From the NCBI RefSeq assembly GCF_900177725.1, contig NZ_FXAT01000007.1, positions 1-64,000 of the forward strand: a stretch of 64,000 nucleotides of DNA. Direction: 5' to 3'. This document shows, in pieces, positions 1-8,159 of the stretch. Positions within the stretch are counted from its first letter, which is position 1. Each line of letters begins with the position of its first letter. The notes under the pieces were generated by a model, which made no database searches, was not told the origin of the DNA, and saw only the letters and a program-made list of their open reading frames with translations. Source of the DNA: Paraburkholderia susongensis (GTDB taxonomy: Bacteria; Pseudomonadota; Gammaproteobacteria; Burkholderiales; Burkholderiaceae). The translations under genes were made by a program, and so were the position numbers.

Positions 1-606
1 GCGCTGCTGGCGTCGGCGGTCAATGGGGTGCGGGTATTCGCGCAGCATCTCGGCATCCGGCTCAGGGCGGCCTCGGGCAAGGTGCAGATCGAGGCGCAGG
101 GCGATGACGTCGAGGTGATTGCACAGCGTGTGGTGAGCATCATCAGCAGGAGCGACTCGATCAATCTGATGGCGAGCCGGGAGATCGTGTTCCATGCGGG
201 CAGCACGAAGGTGGTGATCGATGCGCAAGGGTACCGGGTCTATACGGATGGGGAGCATCGGGTTCATGCGGGGAGTCATCAGACTGACGAGCCACTCGCG
301 ATGCCGGTCGTTATGCCCATGACGGATATTGCGCAGGCGAGGGTGGCTGAGCATTTCGTGTTGACGGATGAGGGTATGGGTTTGGCACTGCCGCAGCAGC
401 GTTATCGGATTACGTTGAATGATGGGCAGGTTATCGAAGGTACAAGTAATCAACAGGGCGAAACGTCACTGGCGATGAGTAAGCAAATGCAGATTGCAAC
501 TCTCGCGTTATTGCGCAGCGACGGATCAGTACTCTCGCTTTACCAACCTATCCTGACGCAGGACGCGAAAGCGACTTTTCATTTAGCGCAGGAAGACCAG
601 GTATGA
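1..606 (+). CDS. vgrG: VgrG (T6SS spike), C-terminal part, cut by window edge
   Basis: The frame is open from base 1, so the 5' part lies outside the window; the GTG at 28 is internal. VgrG trimers form the tip of the type VI secretion needle and carry effectors. The visible ~200 residues contain the DUF2345-type stretch typical of Burkholderia VgrG tails (GKVQIEAQGDDVEVIAQRVV, then INLMASREIVFHAGSTKVVI), a repetitive beta-prism-like region. A poorly conserved extension follows, including IEGTSNQQGETSLAMS, which probably contacts the cargo. The stop codon overlaps the next start (ATGA at 603-606), so the downstream protein is translationally coupled and is the obvious cargo. A scrap resembling this tail recurs near 2.9-3.04 kb. 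Family assignment is strong; which effector it carries is inferred from coupling. Confidence 0.9.
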   Translation, partial: ALLASAVNGVRVFAQHLGIRLRAASGKVQIEAQGDDVEVIAQRVVSIISRSDSINLMASREIVFHAGSTKVVIDAQGYRVYTDGEHRVHAGSHQTDEPLAMPVVMPMTDIAQARVAEHFVLTDEGMGLALPQQRYRITLNDGQVIEGTSNQQGETSLAMSKQMQIATLALLRSDGSVLSLYQPILTQDAKATFHLAQEDQV

Positions 607-1835
607 CAACAGCGGGCAAGACGCGAACTCACAAGGTTGGCCCATACACCATGAACGTCAACCAGATTCAGCCGACCAGCGAGAACCGGGCGCCGCTTTA
701 CGCAATATGTTCGCCGGATCGGTGGGGGCTGCGTTACTCGGACGAGGAAAAGGGCACGCTCGCGTATCCCGTCGCTCGTGATTACGTGAAGGCAATTCTT
801 CAGGCGCTGACCACGCAGGTACAGTGGGGTGAAGCGTATTTTGCGCTGACGGGAAATACACCAATACTGAGGCTCCAGTGGCCATTAAGCGATACGTCGA
901 GCATCGCACTATTTCGGCTGATAAACCCGATTATCAGTCAAGCGCTGACCAGCCCCACAGCAGGCTTTGGCATTCCTCCCGAGGCCGTGCCAACTGCGAT
1001 GGGCCTGTACATGCCGTCCTCTCATCGCTCTCGTGGTGAACAAGGAGCCTTTACTCCTAATAGCTGGAGCATGTTTCTGAACGCTAGCATGCTGGAAGCC
1101 ATGTTTCGTATCAAAGCGAATGAAGTTGCGCCGGTGTCTAACGGATCGGAGCGCAACGATCAACTCGGACCATTAAAAGTATTCGCCGATACGCTTTATC
1201 ACGAAGCTCGCCATTGTCAGCAATGGTTCTGGATTTTCGCGCTAGTGCAACGACATCCTGACAATTTCTCGGCCATTCCCAATATCGCACGATGGCCGAG
1301 ATCGCTTCTGGATGGAAGACAGCCACAGTCTCTCGTGATTGCGGAGCTAACCGCAAAGCAGTCGGTTCCCGCCGATCCGGCCGCGCTAATCAGTCTCAAG
1401 CGCATGGCCGTCGGTCAGTATCTCTACACGCAGAATATCTGGCTCAACACGGGCTATTACCCGGCGTTTGCGCCTAATGCGAACGCGTTGAATGAAGAAG
1501 TGCTGCGAACACGTGCCGTGGCGATTGACTTGTTGCAATGTGTCGGCATAGGGGGCACCTCAGTTGATGTTGATGCAATGGTGGCGGAGCCAGGCAAATG
1601 CTATTGCGACTACACGAGCCGGCCTTGGGAAAATGATGCTTTTTTCTGTGGCGAAACGGCTAGCGCATATTGGGTGGTGGATGTCAATCCAAACATGGCG
1701 CTCAAAACCTATCAGGCAGATCAATGTAGTCGAGCGTATGAAAATGCCGACAAGGATAATAGGCTGGCTACTCTGCTTCACCCTCGCGACTCCAATAGCC
1801 GCACTGGCAGACCGGGAACAGACGGGAGCCAGTGA
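603..1835 (+). CDS. Putative VgrG-linked T6SS effector with HExxH (zincin-like) motif
   Basis: 410 residues, start overlapping the vgrG stop (ATGA). I do not recognise a named family. Residues 200-204 read HEARH inside LYHEARHCQQW, a match to the HExxH zinc-protease signature, preceded by a predicted helix (PLKVFADTLYHE). A second half follows (about 215-410) with a Cys-rich tail containing YTSRPWENDAFFCG. There is no signal peptide, as expected for cargo carried by VgrG. The last ~98 bases overlap, in another frame, the start of the gene for a secreted protein that is the best immunity candidate. The tail is repeated as an orphan fragment at 3039-3329. Role as an antibacterial effector is inferred from context; a metallopeptidase activity is a hypothesis resting on one motif, with no third zinc ligand assigned. 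Confidence 0.7.
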   Translation: MTTAGKTRTHKVGPYTMNVNQIQPTSENRAPLYAICSPDRWGLRYSDEEKGTLAYPVARDYVKAILQALTTQVQWGEAYFALTGNTPILRLQWPLSDTSSIALFRLINPIISQALTSPTAGFGIPPEAVPTAMGLYMPSSHRSRGEQGAFTPNSWSMFLNASMLEAMFRIKANEVAPVSNGSERNDQLGPLKVFADTLYHEARHCQQWFWIFALVQRHPDNFSAIPNIARWPRSLLDGRQPQSLVIAELTAKQSVPADPAALISLKRMAVGQYLYTQNIWLNTGYYPAFAPNANALNEEVLRTRAVAIDLLQCVGIGGTSVDVDAMVAEPGKCYCDYTSRPWENDAFFCGETASAYWVVDVNPNMALKTYQADQCSRAYENADKDNRLATLLHPRDSNSRTGRPGTDGSQ

Positions 1836-2691
1836 CGTGCATGACACGACGATGGAACAGCAGATGACATTCGAACAACAGGCTCAACTACTGCACTTCA
1901 CCAGAATTGGCCTGAAGTGGATAGCGGGACAGATGTCGTTCGATGATGTGACGCAAATACTTGGGCAGCCATTGCGTCGCTATGAATCGGATCAAACAAT
2001 CGACTACACGTATTACCACGAGAAGGTGATGCTGGTTACGTTCTCGCTCGATAAACTTCACACTATTCATGGCAAGCCGCGCATCAGCGATTTCCGTGTC
2101 AAAGTGGAGGACCTTGTTCATAACGTCCATACGGACATTCCGCTAGAAAGCTTTGACAGTCTTGGGCTTCATCGCATTGCGCATGGAGAGTCAATCGATG
2201 GTGTACGTACCGAGAACAGCGATTTCTTCTCGCCGAACGGTATAACTGATCCGTCAGGGTTCTATCCAGACAATTACGTTTCTTTTGGCTACCGGCTACC
2301 ATTGCCGCCCGATTCCCTCTTTGATGTCTACGCAAGCTTCTACTATCTCGGTGAGTGGGCGAGGCCGACCGGGGAAAGCGGAGCCAATTTAAATAACCTG
2401 CGGGTCGCGGTTGACTTGCGCAATCTGGTAATCAGCCGCCATTACCTAACACCCGAAGAATTGGAACAGCGCCGCCAGGCCAAGCGCCAGAAGTACGGAA
2501 TGATGGACCTGCGCACCGGCATGGTGTGTCCTGAAACAGGCATGTGGGAAAGCTGGACGCAAGCTGGACCGATTGGCAAGGCACTCGTACGGGCCGGCGA
2601 CAGGTTCAGGCAAGCTCGGCAGCCAGGCGCACCATCCACGGATGCGCGCTGGATGTGGTCCAGTGAATACGACCCGAACCGGCGGACCTGA
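1738..2691 (+). CDS. Candidate periplasmic immunity protein, copy 1
   Basis: 317 residues from ATG 1738, inside the effector's 3' end. The frame is open further upstream, but this start gives a clean Sec signal peptide (MKMPTRIIGWLLCFTLATPI, cleavage after AALA). The mature N-terminal half (roughly 30-230) is shared with the second copy at 3.2-4.2 kb, with matching blocks such as QQAQL, VTQxLGQP and YRLPLP. The C-terminal ~75 residues carry LTPEELEQRRQAKRQKYGMM and a CPETGMW motif followed by a basic stretch. Position directly behind a VgrG-linked putative toxin, plus export to the periplasm, suggests it protects the producer against a periplasm-acting effector. That role is inferred. A secreted accessory protein for effector loading is the alternative. 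Confidence 0.65.
   Translation: MKMPTRIIGWLLCFTLATPIAALADREQTGASDVHDTTMEQQMTFEQQAQLLHFTRIGLKWIAGQMSFDDVTQILGQPLRRYESDQTIDYTYYHEKVMLVTFSLDKLHTIHGKPRISDFRVKVEDLVHNVHTDIPLESFDSLGLHRIAHGESIDGVRTENSDFFSPNGITDPSGFYPDNYVSFGYRLPLPPDSLFDVYASFYYLGEWARPTGESGANLNNLRVAVDLRNLVISRHYLTPEELEQRRQAKRQKYGMMDLRTGMVCPETGMWESWTQAGPIGKALVRAGDRFRQARQPGAPSTDARWMWSSEYDPNRRT
2449..2673 (+). repeat. Direct repeat, left copy (3' end of immunity gene 1)
   Basis: These 225 bases recur at 3922-4146 with only about five mismatches by eye (~98% identity), at a fixed offset of 1473. It encodes the LTPEELEQRRQ to CPETGMW to WMWSSEYD segment. The rest of the two immunity genes is far more diverged, so this block has been homogenised or acts as a recombination anchor. 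Weaker similarity continues past both stop codons for ~150 bases. Confidence 0.9.
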
Positions 2692-3038
2692 TTCTGCTCA
2701 CACGATGCGATCTACTTTTTCCTTGCTTCGATCTCCAGACTATCCGCGCAGAAGTATCAACACTGTCCAAGGAATTCGAAGGGATCCGCGGCCCGCGCCT
2801 CGTCGCTCCGGCCACGGACTCAGCCGCACATTGAACACGCGCATCGTGCGTGAGGCGGGCCGCCTGGAAGCGTGCGACGAAGGCTGAGAACTGGCGACCT
2901 GTGCATGGGGCGTGGCACGGACCGGCCGGGGCATGCTGATTGCCACCGAGGCGCACAACGGTGCGGGCGCGCTCGCGAAGGACCTGGACGGCATTGAAGG
3001 CAGGAGCAACGAGCGTGGAGAGACCGAACTCGCGATGA
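2692..3038 (+). pseudogene. Intergenic scar with a vgrG-like remnant
   Basis: No intact gene. The first ~150 bases resemble the region downstream of immunity copy 2 (4165-4315). From about 2888 the frame reads WGVARTGRGMLIATEAHNGA, resembling a Burkholderia VgrG core, and then GIEGRSNERGETELAMS. The latter matches VIEGTSNQQGETSLAMS in the intact VgrG tail at the window start. The frame runs to a stop at 3097 without a plausible product. It is best read as a collapsed vgrG copy left by duplication of the vgrG-effector-immunity unit. Confidence 0.55.
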
Positions 3039-3329
3039 GTACGTGCGACAGCGATCAACCTCTTGCAAAACGTTGGAATGGGAGGCACACCAATTGATGT
3101 TGATGCAATGGTGCAAGAGATGCCGCAATGCACACTCGTCGCATACAGCAGCCGGCCGTGGGAAAACGATGCGTTTGTCTGCGGCGACATGGAGACTGCT
3201 TACTGGAAAGCGAATTCCGGACTTGCACTTAAAACATATTCTTCGAACTGGTGCAGTCATGCTTATCGTTTCAACTCCGATCCAGTCCGCCAAGGCAACG
3301 ATTATCCCGACTACCCCGAGGACCAATGA
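3039..3329 (+). pseudogene. Orphan C-terminal tail of the putative effector
   Basis: About 96 residues, open only from after the TGA at 3036-3038; a TTG at 3063 could start an 88-residue product. It aligns to the last quarter of the effector at 603-1835: AINLLQNVGMGGTPIDVDAM against AIDLLQCVGIGGTSVDVDAM, and SRPWENDAFVCG against SRPWENDAFFCG. The HExxH half is absent. It again overlaps, in another frame, the start of the following immunity homologue. This is the layout of displaced toxin tails kept beside their immunity genes. Whether it is expressed is unknown; no convincing ribosome site is visible. Confidence 0.7.
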
Positions 3330-4164
3330 AATGCACGGCATTACGATCGAACGACAGATGGCCTCAGACCAGCAGGCGCAACTCATGTCCATTGTTGAAT
3401 TGGGACTTAGGTGGACTGCGGAGAAAATATCGCTCGACACAGTAACGCAGGTTCTCGGGCAGCCAGAGTCAATCCCAAATGCAGCCGGAGTCGGAAAAAT
3501 TGACTACAGCTATTTTATGAAGGACATGACGGTCGACTTTATCTTTGACAAACTCAATCTCGTTGAAGGAAAGCCAAGCGTCTATTCTTTCAGGCTTAAA
3601 GTGATCGATGGTATTCAAACAAACCTCCCAAAGGAAAGGTTTGAGAGCCTGGCGCTGCATCGCATTTCTCGAGACGAGCTAATCGATGGAGCACGCAAGG
3701 AGATCGGCGATTTCCTCTTTTGGTACGGCAGCATGCCTGGGGGGGACATAAACAGGATTTCAGTTACGTATCGGTTGCCGTTGCCCGATGATTCACCATT
3801 CGATGTGTACGTGGGTTTTGACTACCTCGGACAACTTGACCCCCACGACCATTGGCCCGAATTGAAAAGCCTCCTTAAGTCTGTTGATCTGCGCGAGGTC
3901 GAGATTAGCCGCCGCTACCTGACACCCGAAGAATTGGAACAGCGCCGCCAGGCCAAGCGCCAGAAGTACGGAATGATGGACCTGCGCACCGGCATGGTGT
4001 GTCCTGAAACAGGCATGTGGGAAAGCTGGACGCAAGCCGGACCGATTGGCAACGCACTCGTACGGGCCGGTGACAGGTTCAGGCAAGCTCAGCAGCCAGG
4101 TGCACCATCCACGGATGCGCGCTGGATGTGGTCCAGTGAATACGACCTGGGACGGCTGGCTTGA
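3223..4164 (+). CDS. Candidate periplasmic immunity protein, copy 2
   Basis: Homologue of the protein at 1738-2691. Start is uncertain: TTG 3223 gives a basic n-region and a hydrophobic core ending in IQSAKA, a plausible signal peptide; ATG 3259 is the position equivalent to the copy-1 start but leaves a very short signal; ATG 3169 is also in frame. The mature N-terminal part has diverged from copy 1 (QQAQLMSIVELGLRW, VTQVLGQP, FDVYVGFDYLGQ), while the last ~75 residues are nearly identical. It sits behind an orphan effector tail, consistent with an immunity gene retained against a related but different toxin variant. Function is inferred from position. Confidence 0.6.
   Translation: MHLKHILRTGAVMLIVSTPIQSAKATIIPTTPRTNEMHGITIERQMASDQQAQLMSIVELGLRWTAEKISLDTVTQVLGQPESIPNAAGVGKIDYSYFMKDMTVDFIFDKLNLVEGKPSVYSFRLKVIDGIQTNLPKERFESLALHRISRDELIDGARKEIGDFLFWYGSMPGGDINRISVTYRLPLPDDSPFDVYVGFDYLGQLDPHDHWPELKSLLKSVDLREVEISRRYLTPEELEQRRQAKRQKYGMMDLRTGMVCPETGMWESWTQAGPIGNALVRAGDRFRQAQQPGAPSTDARWMWSSEYDLGRLA
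3922..4146 (+). repeat. Direct repeat, right copy (3' end of immunity gene 2)
   Basis: Partner of 2449-2673, offset 1473 bases. The differences seen are single substitutions (for example AAG/AAC and GGC/GGT codons) with no indels, so both copies keep the same frame and end at equivalent points. Confidence 0.9.
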
Positions 4165-4377
4165 TTCTGCTCACACAAGGCGATCCGCCTTTTCTTCGCT
4201 TCAATCTCCAGACTATCTGCGCCGAAGCGCCATCACTGCACTGGCAATTCGAAAGGACCTGCAACCCACGCCTCGCCGTTCTCAACACGGACTCAGCCGC
4301 ACATTGAACCCGAGCGATTCGCCCTTTCGCTAAACTGGACTTTCTTCGCACACCGACACCCGCATGGAGAGACGAGC

Positions 4378-5295
4378 ATGGACCGCATGACGGCGATGGA
4401 GACATTCGTGACGGTGGTCGATACGGGTTCGTTTTCCGCCGCCGCGCGCCGTCTGAGACTAGGCCAGCCGGCCGTCTCCAAGACGATCGCACAACTGGAG
4501 GAGCAACTGGGCGCGCGTCTGCTGCTGCGATCGACGCGCGGTCTGACGCCAACGGACGCCGGCCAGCGGTTCTACGAGCACGTTCTGCGGGCAATCGATG
4601 CGGCGAACCAGGCCGAGCAGGCAGTACGCGAGTCGTCGGATGGTTTGTCGGGGCGCTTGCGCATCGGTGCTGCCGTTACTTTTGCCCGACTGCATGTGCT
4701 GCCGGCGCTCAAGTCCTTCCTCGACCAACATCCGAAGCTGAACATCGACATCATTCTCGACGACCGGTCCATCGATCTGCTCGAAGAGGGCGTCGACGTC
4801 GCCTTGCGCATGGGCACGCTGGACGATTCGACGATGACGGCGCGGCGCATCAAGAGCGGGCGGCGGCTGGTCGTCGGCACGCCGGCCTATTTTGCGCAGT
4901 TCGGCATTCCGCGAACGCCGGAAGATCTGAGCAGGCACCAGGCGGTCGTCTATTCGGTGCGAGGCGGCGGCGAATCCTGGTTGTTCAGTCGCGACGACGG
5001 CGCCGATTCGGCCGTGGTCCTGTCCGGCCGCATATACGTGAACGCCGCCGAGGGCATGCGCACGACGGTGCTGGGACACATGGGCCTCGCCGTCGCTTCG
5101 GAATGGATGTTCACGCCCGAACTCGCCAGTGGCGCCGTCCAGGCCGTTCTGACCGACTGGACGTTGCCGCCGATCGACCTGTGGGCCGTTTTCCCATCCG
5201 GACGCATGGCAACGACGAAAGCGCGCGCTTTCGTTGCCTTCGTCGAGCATGTCCTCAACGAGCGTGAGCTCGGGGAAAACCTCGTTGCCGAATAG
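4378..5295 (+). CDS. LysR-family transcriptional regulator
   Basis: 305 residues, the usual LysR length. The N-terminal helix-turn-helix is MTAMETFVTVVDTGSFSAAA through QPAVSKTIAQLEEQLGARLL. The substrate domain follows from ~90, with the IDLLEEGVDVALRMG signature typical of the CrgA/DsdC-like branch. ATG 4378 is preceded by GGAGAGACGAGC. It has no divergent partner: the T6SS array lies upstream in the same direction, and the next genes downstream run the other way, so its target is not evident. A stem-loop sits just behind the stop. Confidence 0.92.
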   Translation: MDRMTAMETFVTVVDTGSFSAAARRLRLGQPAVSKTIAQLEEQLGARLLLRSTRGLTPTDAGQRFYEHVLRAIDAANQAEQAVRESSDGLSGRLRIGAAVTFARLHVLPALKSFLDQHPKLNIDIILDDRSIDLLEEGVDVALRMGTLDDSTMTARRIKSGRRLVVGTPAYFAQFGIPRTPEDLSRHQAVVYSVRGGGESWLFSRDDGADSAVVLSGRIYVNAAEGMRTTVLGHMGLAVASEWMFTPELASGAVQAVLTDWTLPPIDLWAVFPSGRMATTKARAFVAFVEHVLNERELGENLVAE

Positions 5296-5297
5296 GT

Positions 5298-5320
5298 TTG
5301 TTTTCCTGATTTGAAAACAA
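5298..5320 (+). terminator. Stem-loop behind the LysR gene
   Basis: Perfect 8-bp arms TTGTTTTC and GAAAACAA around a 7-base loop, three bases after the stop codon. The stem is AT-rich and lacks a T-run, so termination would be weak. Confidence 0.4.
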
Positions 5321-5654
5321 TGGGCTGCGGCCGGCGCAAGCCTGTTGTTAGTGTGAACAAGCCTTGTGCGAGTGCCGACCGCGCTGCGCGCATCCTGAGG
5401 CGCGGTTTTCTCGCCCGCCTGTTCGGCCTATGAGGCACCCCGCACACGCCCACAATGGCGAAGCTTGCCGAACAGTGCTTTTGCTGCGCGATCTCTGGCT
5501 CGCCGTTCTATAGCGACGACACCGACCGGTTCGGCCCGTCTTGACCGCATCGACGCGGACGGCGACTACAGCGACGAAAACGTTCGTGTCGCGTTTCCGG
5601 CGGCTTCATAGCCGCTACCCTTCCCAACATACGCAGCGAGCAAGGCCGCGATCG
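5321..5654. other. Gene-free stretch
   Basis: No convincing gene. Minus-strand translation shows a hydrophobic stretch (TIAALLAAYVGKGSGYEA) around 5570-5655. It would continue the small ORF at 5655-5804 if one frameshift were allowed, so a decayed small gene is possible. Confidence 0.4.
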
Positions 5655-5804
5655 TCACACGGCGACCGCAGCCACCATACGGTTGCCGACGAGGCCGAGA
5701 AATGCCCGCGCAGCATCGGTCAGCGGCGCAGCCGATGCGGCCAGCGCGCGACGCAATCGTGCCCGGGTGTGCAGCGCGTTTTCCTCGCTCATCTCCGTGC
5801 TCAT
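5655..5804 (-). CDS. Small hypothetical protein, possibly frameshifted
   Basis: 49 residues, starting at an ATG that overlaps the alaX-like stop (ATGA), which is the main argument that it is real. The sequence begins MSTEMSEENALHTRARLRRA and ends soon after FLGLVGNRMVAAV. Beyond the stop another frame continues with a hydrophobic segment, so the original gene may have been about 80 residues and lost its frame. No family recognised. Confidence 0.3.
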   Translation of the reverse strand: MSTEMSEENALHTRARLRRALAASAAPLTDAARAFLGLVGNRMVAAVAV

Positions 5805-6526
5805 GCATTCACGAGACCGATACGCACGCGGCGGTTATGGCGGCCTTTGTTGTCGATTTTCAGAATACGGATGGGACGGGACGCCCCGGTTTCCGCGAGA
5901 TGCGTGCCGCCGCACGCCTGGCGGTCGAGACCGACGATCTCGACGATGCGGATCTGGCCGTCGCCGGTGGGCGGCGGAGCCACCGACCTCGAGCGAATCA
6001 GTCCGTGTTCGCCGCGCGCGTCGGCCAACGGCACATAGATGTCCCGGACCGGCAGACTCTGCCTGATGACGTCGTTGATCGGCCCCTCCAGCGCGCGCAA
6101 GCGATCGTTGTCGGCGTCCGGCACGTCGAAATCCATGCGCGCGGTGCCGTCGTCATTCATCTGCACGCCGGTAACGAGCGCACCGTCGAAAGCCGCGAAG
6201 ACGAACGCATTGAGCACGTGAGTCCCCGTATGAAGCTCCCGCATCATCTGCCGGAACGACGGGTCGACGGCGGCTTGAACGGTTCCGGCCAGCTCGGCCG
6301 CGGGATCGGTGAGAAGCGTCCAGAGCCGGCCGTCCACCGTTTCGAAGCCCGTCACCGCGGCTTCCCCTCCGTTGTGACGGAGCACGCCGCGGTCGGCCAA
6401 CTGGCCGCCACCGCCCGGATAGAACGGCGATTCGGCGAGAAGTACGCGCCCCGGCCTTGCATCGACCACCTGCGTTTCGATGACGAGTGTCTCGGGATTC
6501 GCGTGATAGAACGCTCGTGCGGGCAT
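5801..6526 (-). CDS. AlaX-type alanyl-tRNA editing protein
   Basis: 241 residues. Free-standing relatives of the AlaRS editing domain hydrolyse Ser-tRNA(Ala), or Gly-tRNA(Ala), in trans. The zinc site is visible: His99 and His103 in HTGTHVLNAF, Cys205 and His209 in CGGTH. The N-terminal part has the beta-rich SPFYPGGGGQLADRG motif of the AlaRS C2/editing module, so this is a longer AlaX type, not the minimal one. It lies 113 bases downstream of an AraC regulator on the same strand and overlaps a small ORF at its 3' end, suggesting a short operon. Family is secure; tRNA specificity is not determined here. Confidence 0.88.
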   Translation of the reverse strand: MPARAFYHANPETLVIETQVVDARPGRVLLAESPFYPGGGGQLADRGVLRHNGGEAAVTGFETVDGRLWTLLTDPAAELAGTVQAAVDPSFRQMMRELHTGTHVLNAFVFAAFDGALVTGVQMNDDGTARMDFDVPDADNDRLRALEGPINDVIRQSLPVRDIYVPLADARGEHGLIRSRSVAPPPTGDGQIRIVEIVGLDRQACGGTHLAETGASRPIRILKIDNKGRHNRRVRIGLVNA

Positions 6527-6639
6527 GCTTGCCTCCCATACTGGTTACACAGATGACGGCAGTATCGGCGCCACGCATCGCGCGCGTATTGGTAAAAATT
6601 GCGGCGGAATTGAGGCGGCGTTGCGGTGGAAAGGGGAAG

Positions 6640-7482
6640 CTAATGCGCAGCTGCGCCGGCCGCTGCCTTGGCAAACTGCAGCGGCGTGATGCCGTAGCAT
6701 CGCTTGAACTGCCGCGTGAGCGCGCTCTGGTCGTAAAAGCCCGTCGCGGCGGCCACGTGCGCGATCGGCATGCCGCGGCGCAGAAAATGGCATGCCCGCC
6801 TCAGGCGCGCCTGGGTCAGGTACGTGTGCGGGGTCAGGCCGAGGCAGCGCTTGAACAGCCCGATCAACTGAAAAGGCGTGAGCCCGACGGCGGCACTGAG
6901 GTCTTCGAGGTGCAAGTCCTCGGCGTGCCGGTCGTTGATCAGATCGGTCACGATCGCGAGAAGCGCCTCGTCCCGCGGCGGCGGGTCGATGCGGCCACCG
7001 CCGCTGCCATGCCGCTGATACAGGCGCCCGAACGTCGAAAACAGCAATTCCCGCTCGCGGAAGAGATCGTGTCCGTCCTGGAGCGCCCGATGCAGCGTCA
7101 GGAAGCCTTCAACAAGATCGGCGTCGCCGAACATGTTGCTCGTGAAATACGGAACATCCTCGATCCCGAGGCCTCGCGCCACGGCATGGATCGCCGACTG
7201 CGTGAGGTAGAACGACCGGTAGCGCCAACGCTCGCTGCACCCCATCCAGCCCGAATGCGCCTCGACCGGATTGAAAACGAACAGCTTCGATGCGCGCGCC
7301 TCCTCGACCACGCCGCGGCTCTTGATCACCGCTCCGCCGGTCTCGGTGACGGCGATCACGAAGCCGTCGTGCGTATGCGGCGCATACTGCTGGGTTGTAA
7401 AGTCGGCACACATGAGGCTCAAGCCCGGCGTATGCCGATCCCACCAATAGCGCGACAGGTTCTTCGGATCGCTACGTGCCAC
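6640..7482 (-). CDS. AraC-family regulator with N-terminal sensor domain
   Basis: 280 residues. Residues ~20-170 form an AraC-type cupin ligand domain (YAPHTHDGFVIAV), and ~180-275 hold two helix-turn-helix units. The second carries HVAAATGFYDQSALTRQFKR and GITPLQF, the AraC signature. Encoded upstream of the alaX-like gene on the same strand, it may control itself and that gene. The effector ligand is unknown. Confidence 0.9.
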   Translation of the reverse strand: MARSDPKNLSRYWWDRHTPGLSLMCADFTTQQYAPHTHDGFVIAVTETGGAVIKSRGVVEEARASKLFVFNPVEAHSGWMGCSERWRYRSFYLTQSAIHAVARGLGIEDVPYFTSNMFGDADLVEGFLTLHRALQDGHDLFRERELLFSTFGRLYQRHGSGGGRIDPPPRDEALLAIVTDLINDRHAEDLHLEDLSAAVGLTPFQLIGLFKRCLGLTPHTYLTQARLRRACHFLRRGMPIAHVAAATGFYDQSALTRQFKRCYGITPLQFAKAAAGAAAH

Positions 7483-7699
7483 GGTTAATTCTCACATTGC
7501 GCTGATAAAGCCCGGATTTTCTTCAAATGCATCACCGTTGGCATCGATTGCAAGCAGTCCTGCAAGCCTCTTTTCGCGTCCCTGGTGATGCAGTTAGCGA
7601 ATGTAGCTGATTTTCCTGGTAAGCATCATTCTCCCGAAAACCATGAGTGTCCGCACGTGGTTGCAGACGATCGCACAACGAGTGACCAGTGCGAGCGCG

Positions 7700-8077
7700 T
7701 CACGCGTCGCCGGTCGGAACGATTCCCGCTGCCTCTACCATCAGGATCACCGTTTTCTCAGGCGCTCGAGGGCGATGCAGCAGACCTTTCGGCACGACGA
7801 ACGCCTGCCCCGGCGTCAAATCCACGACTCGGTCTTCAAGCTCGATCAGGAAATGTCCGCTGACAACATAAAAGAATTCGTCCTCTGCATCATGCTTGTG
7901 CCAATGATATTCGCCCTGCACGACACCGAGCCGGACTACCGACTGGTTAACCTGGCATAGCGTCTGGTTGTACCAGGGATGGGTGTTCGCCGCCACCAGA
8001 GCAGGAACGTCGATGATTTCGCCGACGGTGTGGAGAACGTCAAGGCGGGTCAGATAGGGAAACGCGTCGGTGCTCAC
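7700..8077 (-). CDS. Small cupin-domain protein
   Basis: 125 residues, a single conserved beta-barrel. Cupin motif 1 is GEYHWHKHDAEDEFFYVVSG, with the metal-ligand His-x-His and Glu; motif 2 is PGQAFVVPKGLLHRP with the last His. Such proteins bind a metal and act as sugar isomerases, dioxygenases or ligand sensors, and the sequence alone does not say which. It lies 82 bases downstream of an AraC regulator on the same strand. The 217 bases upstream of the 6640-7482 gene hold nothing else obvious. Confidence 0.85.
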   Translation of the reverse strand: MSTDAFPYLTRLDVLHTVGEIIDVPALVAANTHPWYNQTLCQVNQSVVRLGVVQGEYHWHKHDAEDEFFYVVSGHFLIELEDRVVDLTPGQAFVVPKGLLHRPRAPEKTVILMVEAAGIVPTGDA

Positions 8078-8159
8078 ATCGATCTCCGTGAATGTCAGTT
8101 CGTGTTGAACATGCGAGTAACTCTAAAACGTAACGGCCCGTTGGTCTTGTACCAGACCG

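Noticed and set aside
5541..6556. Plus-strand frames opposite the alaX-like gene
   Set aside because: Antisense shadows without family motifs; the minus strand shows the AlaX zinc site.
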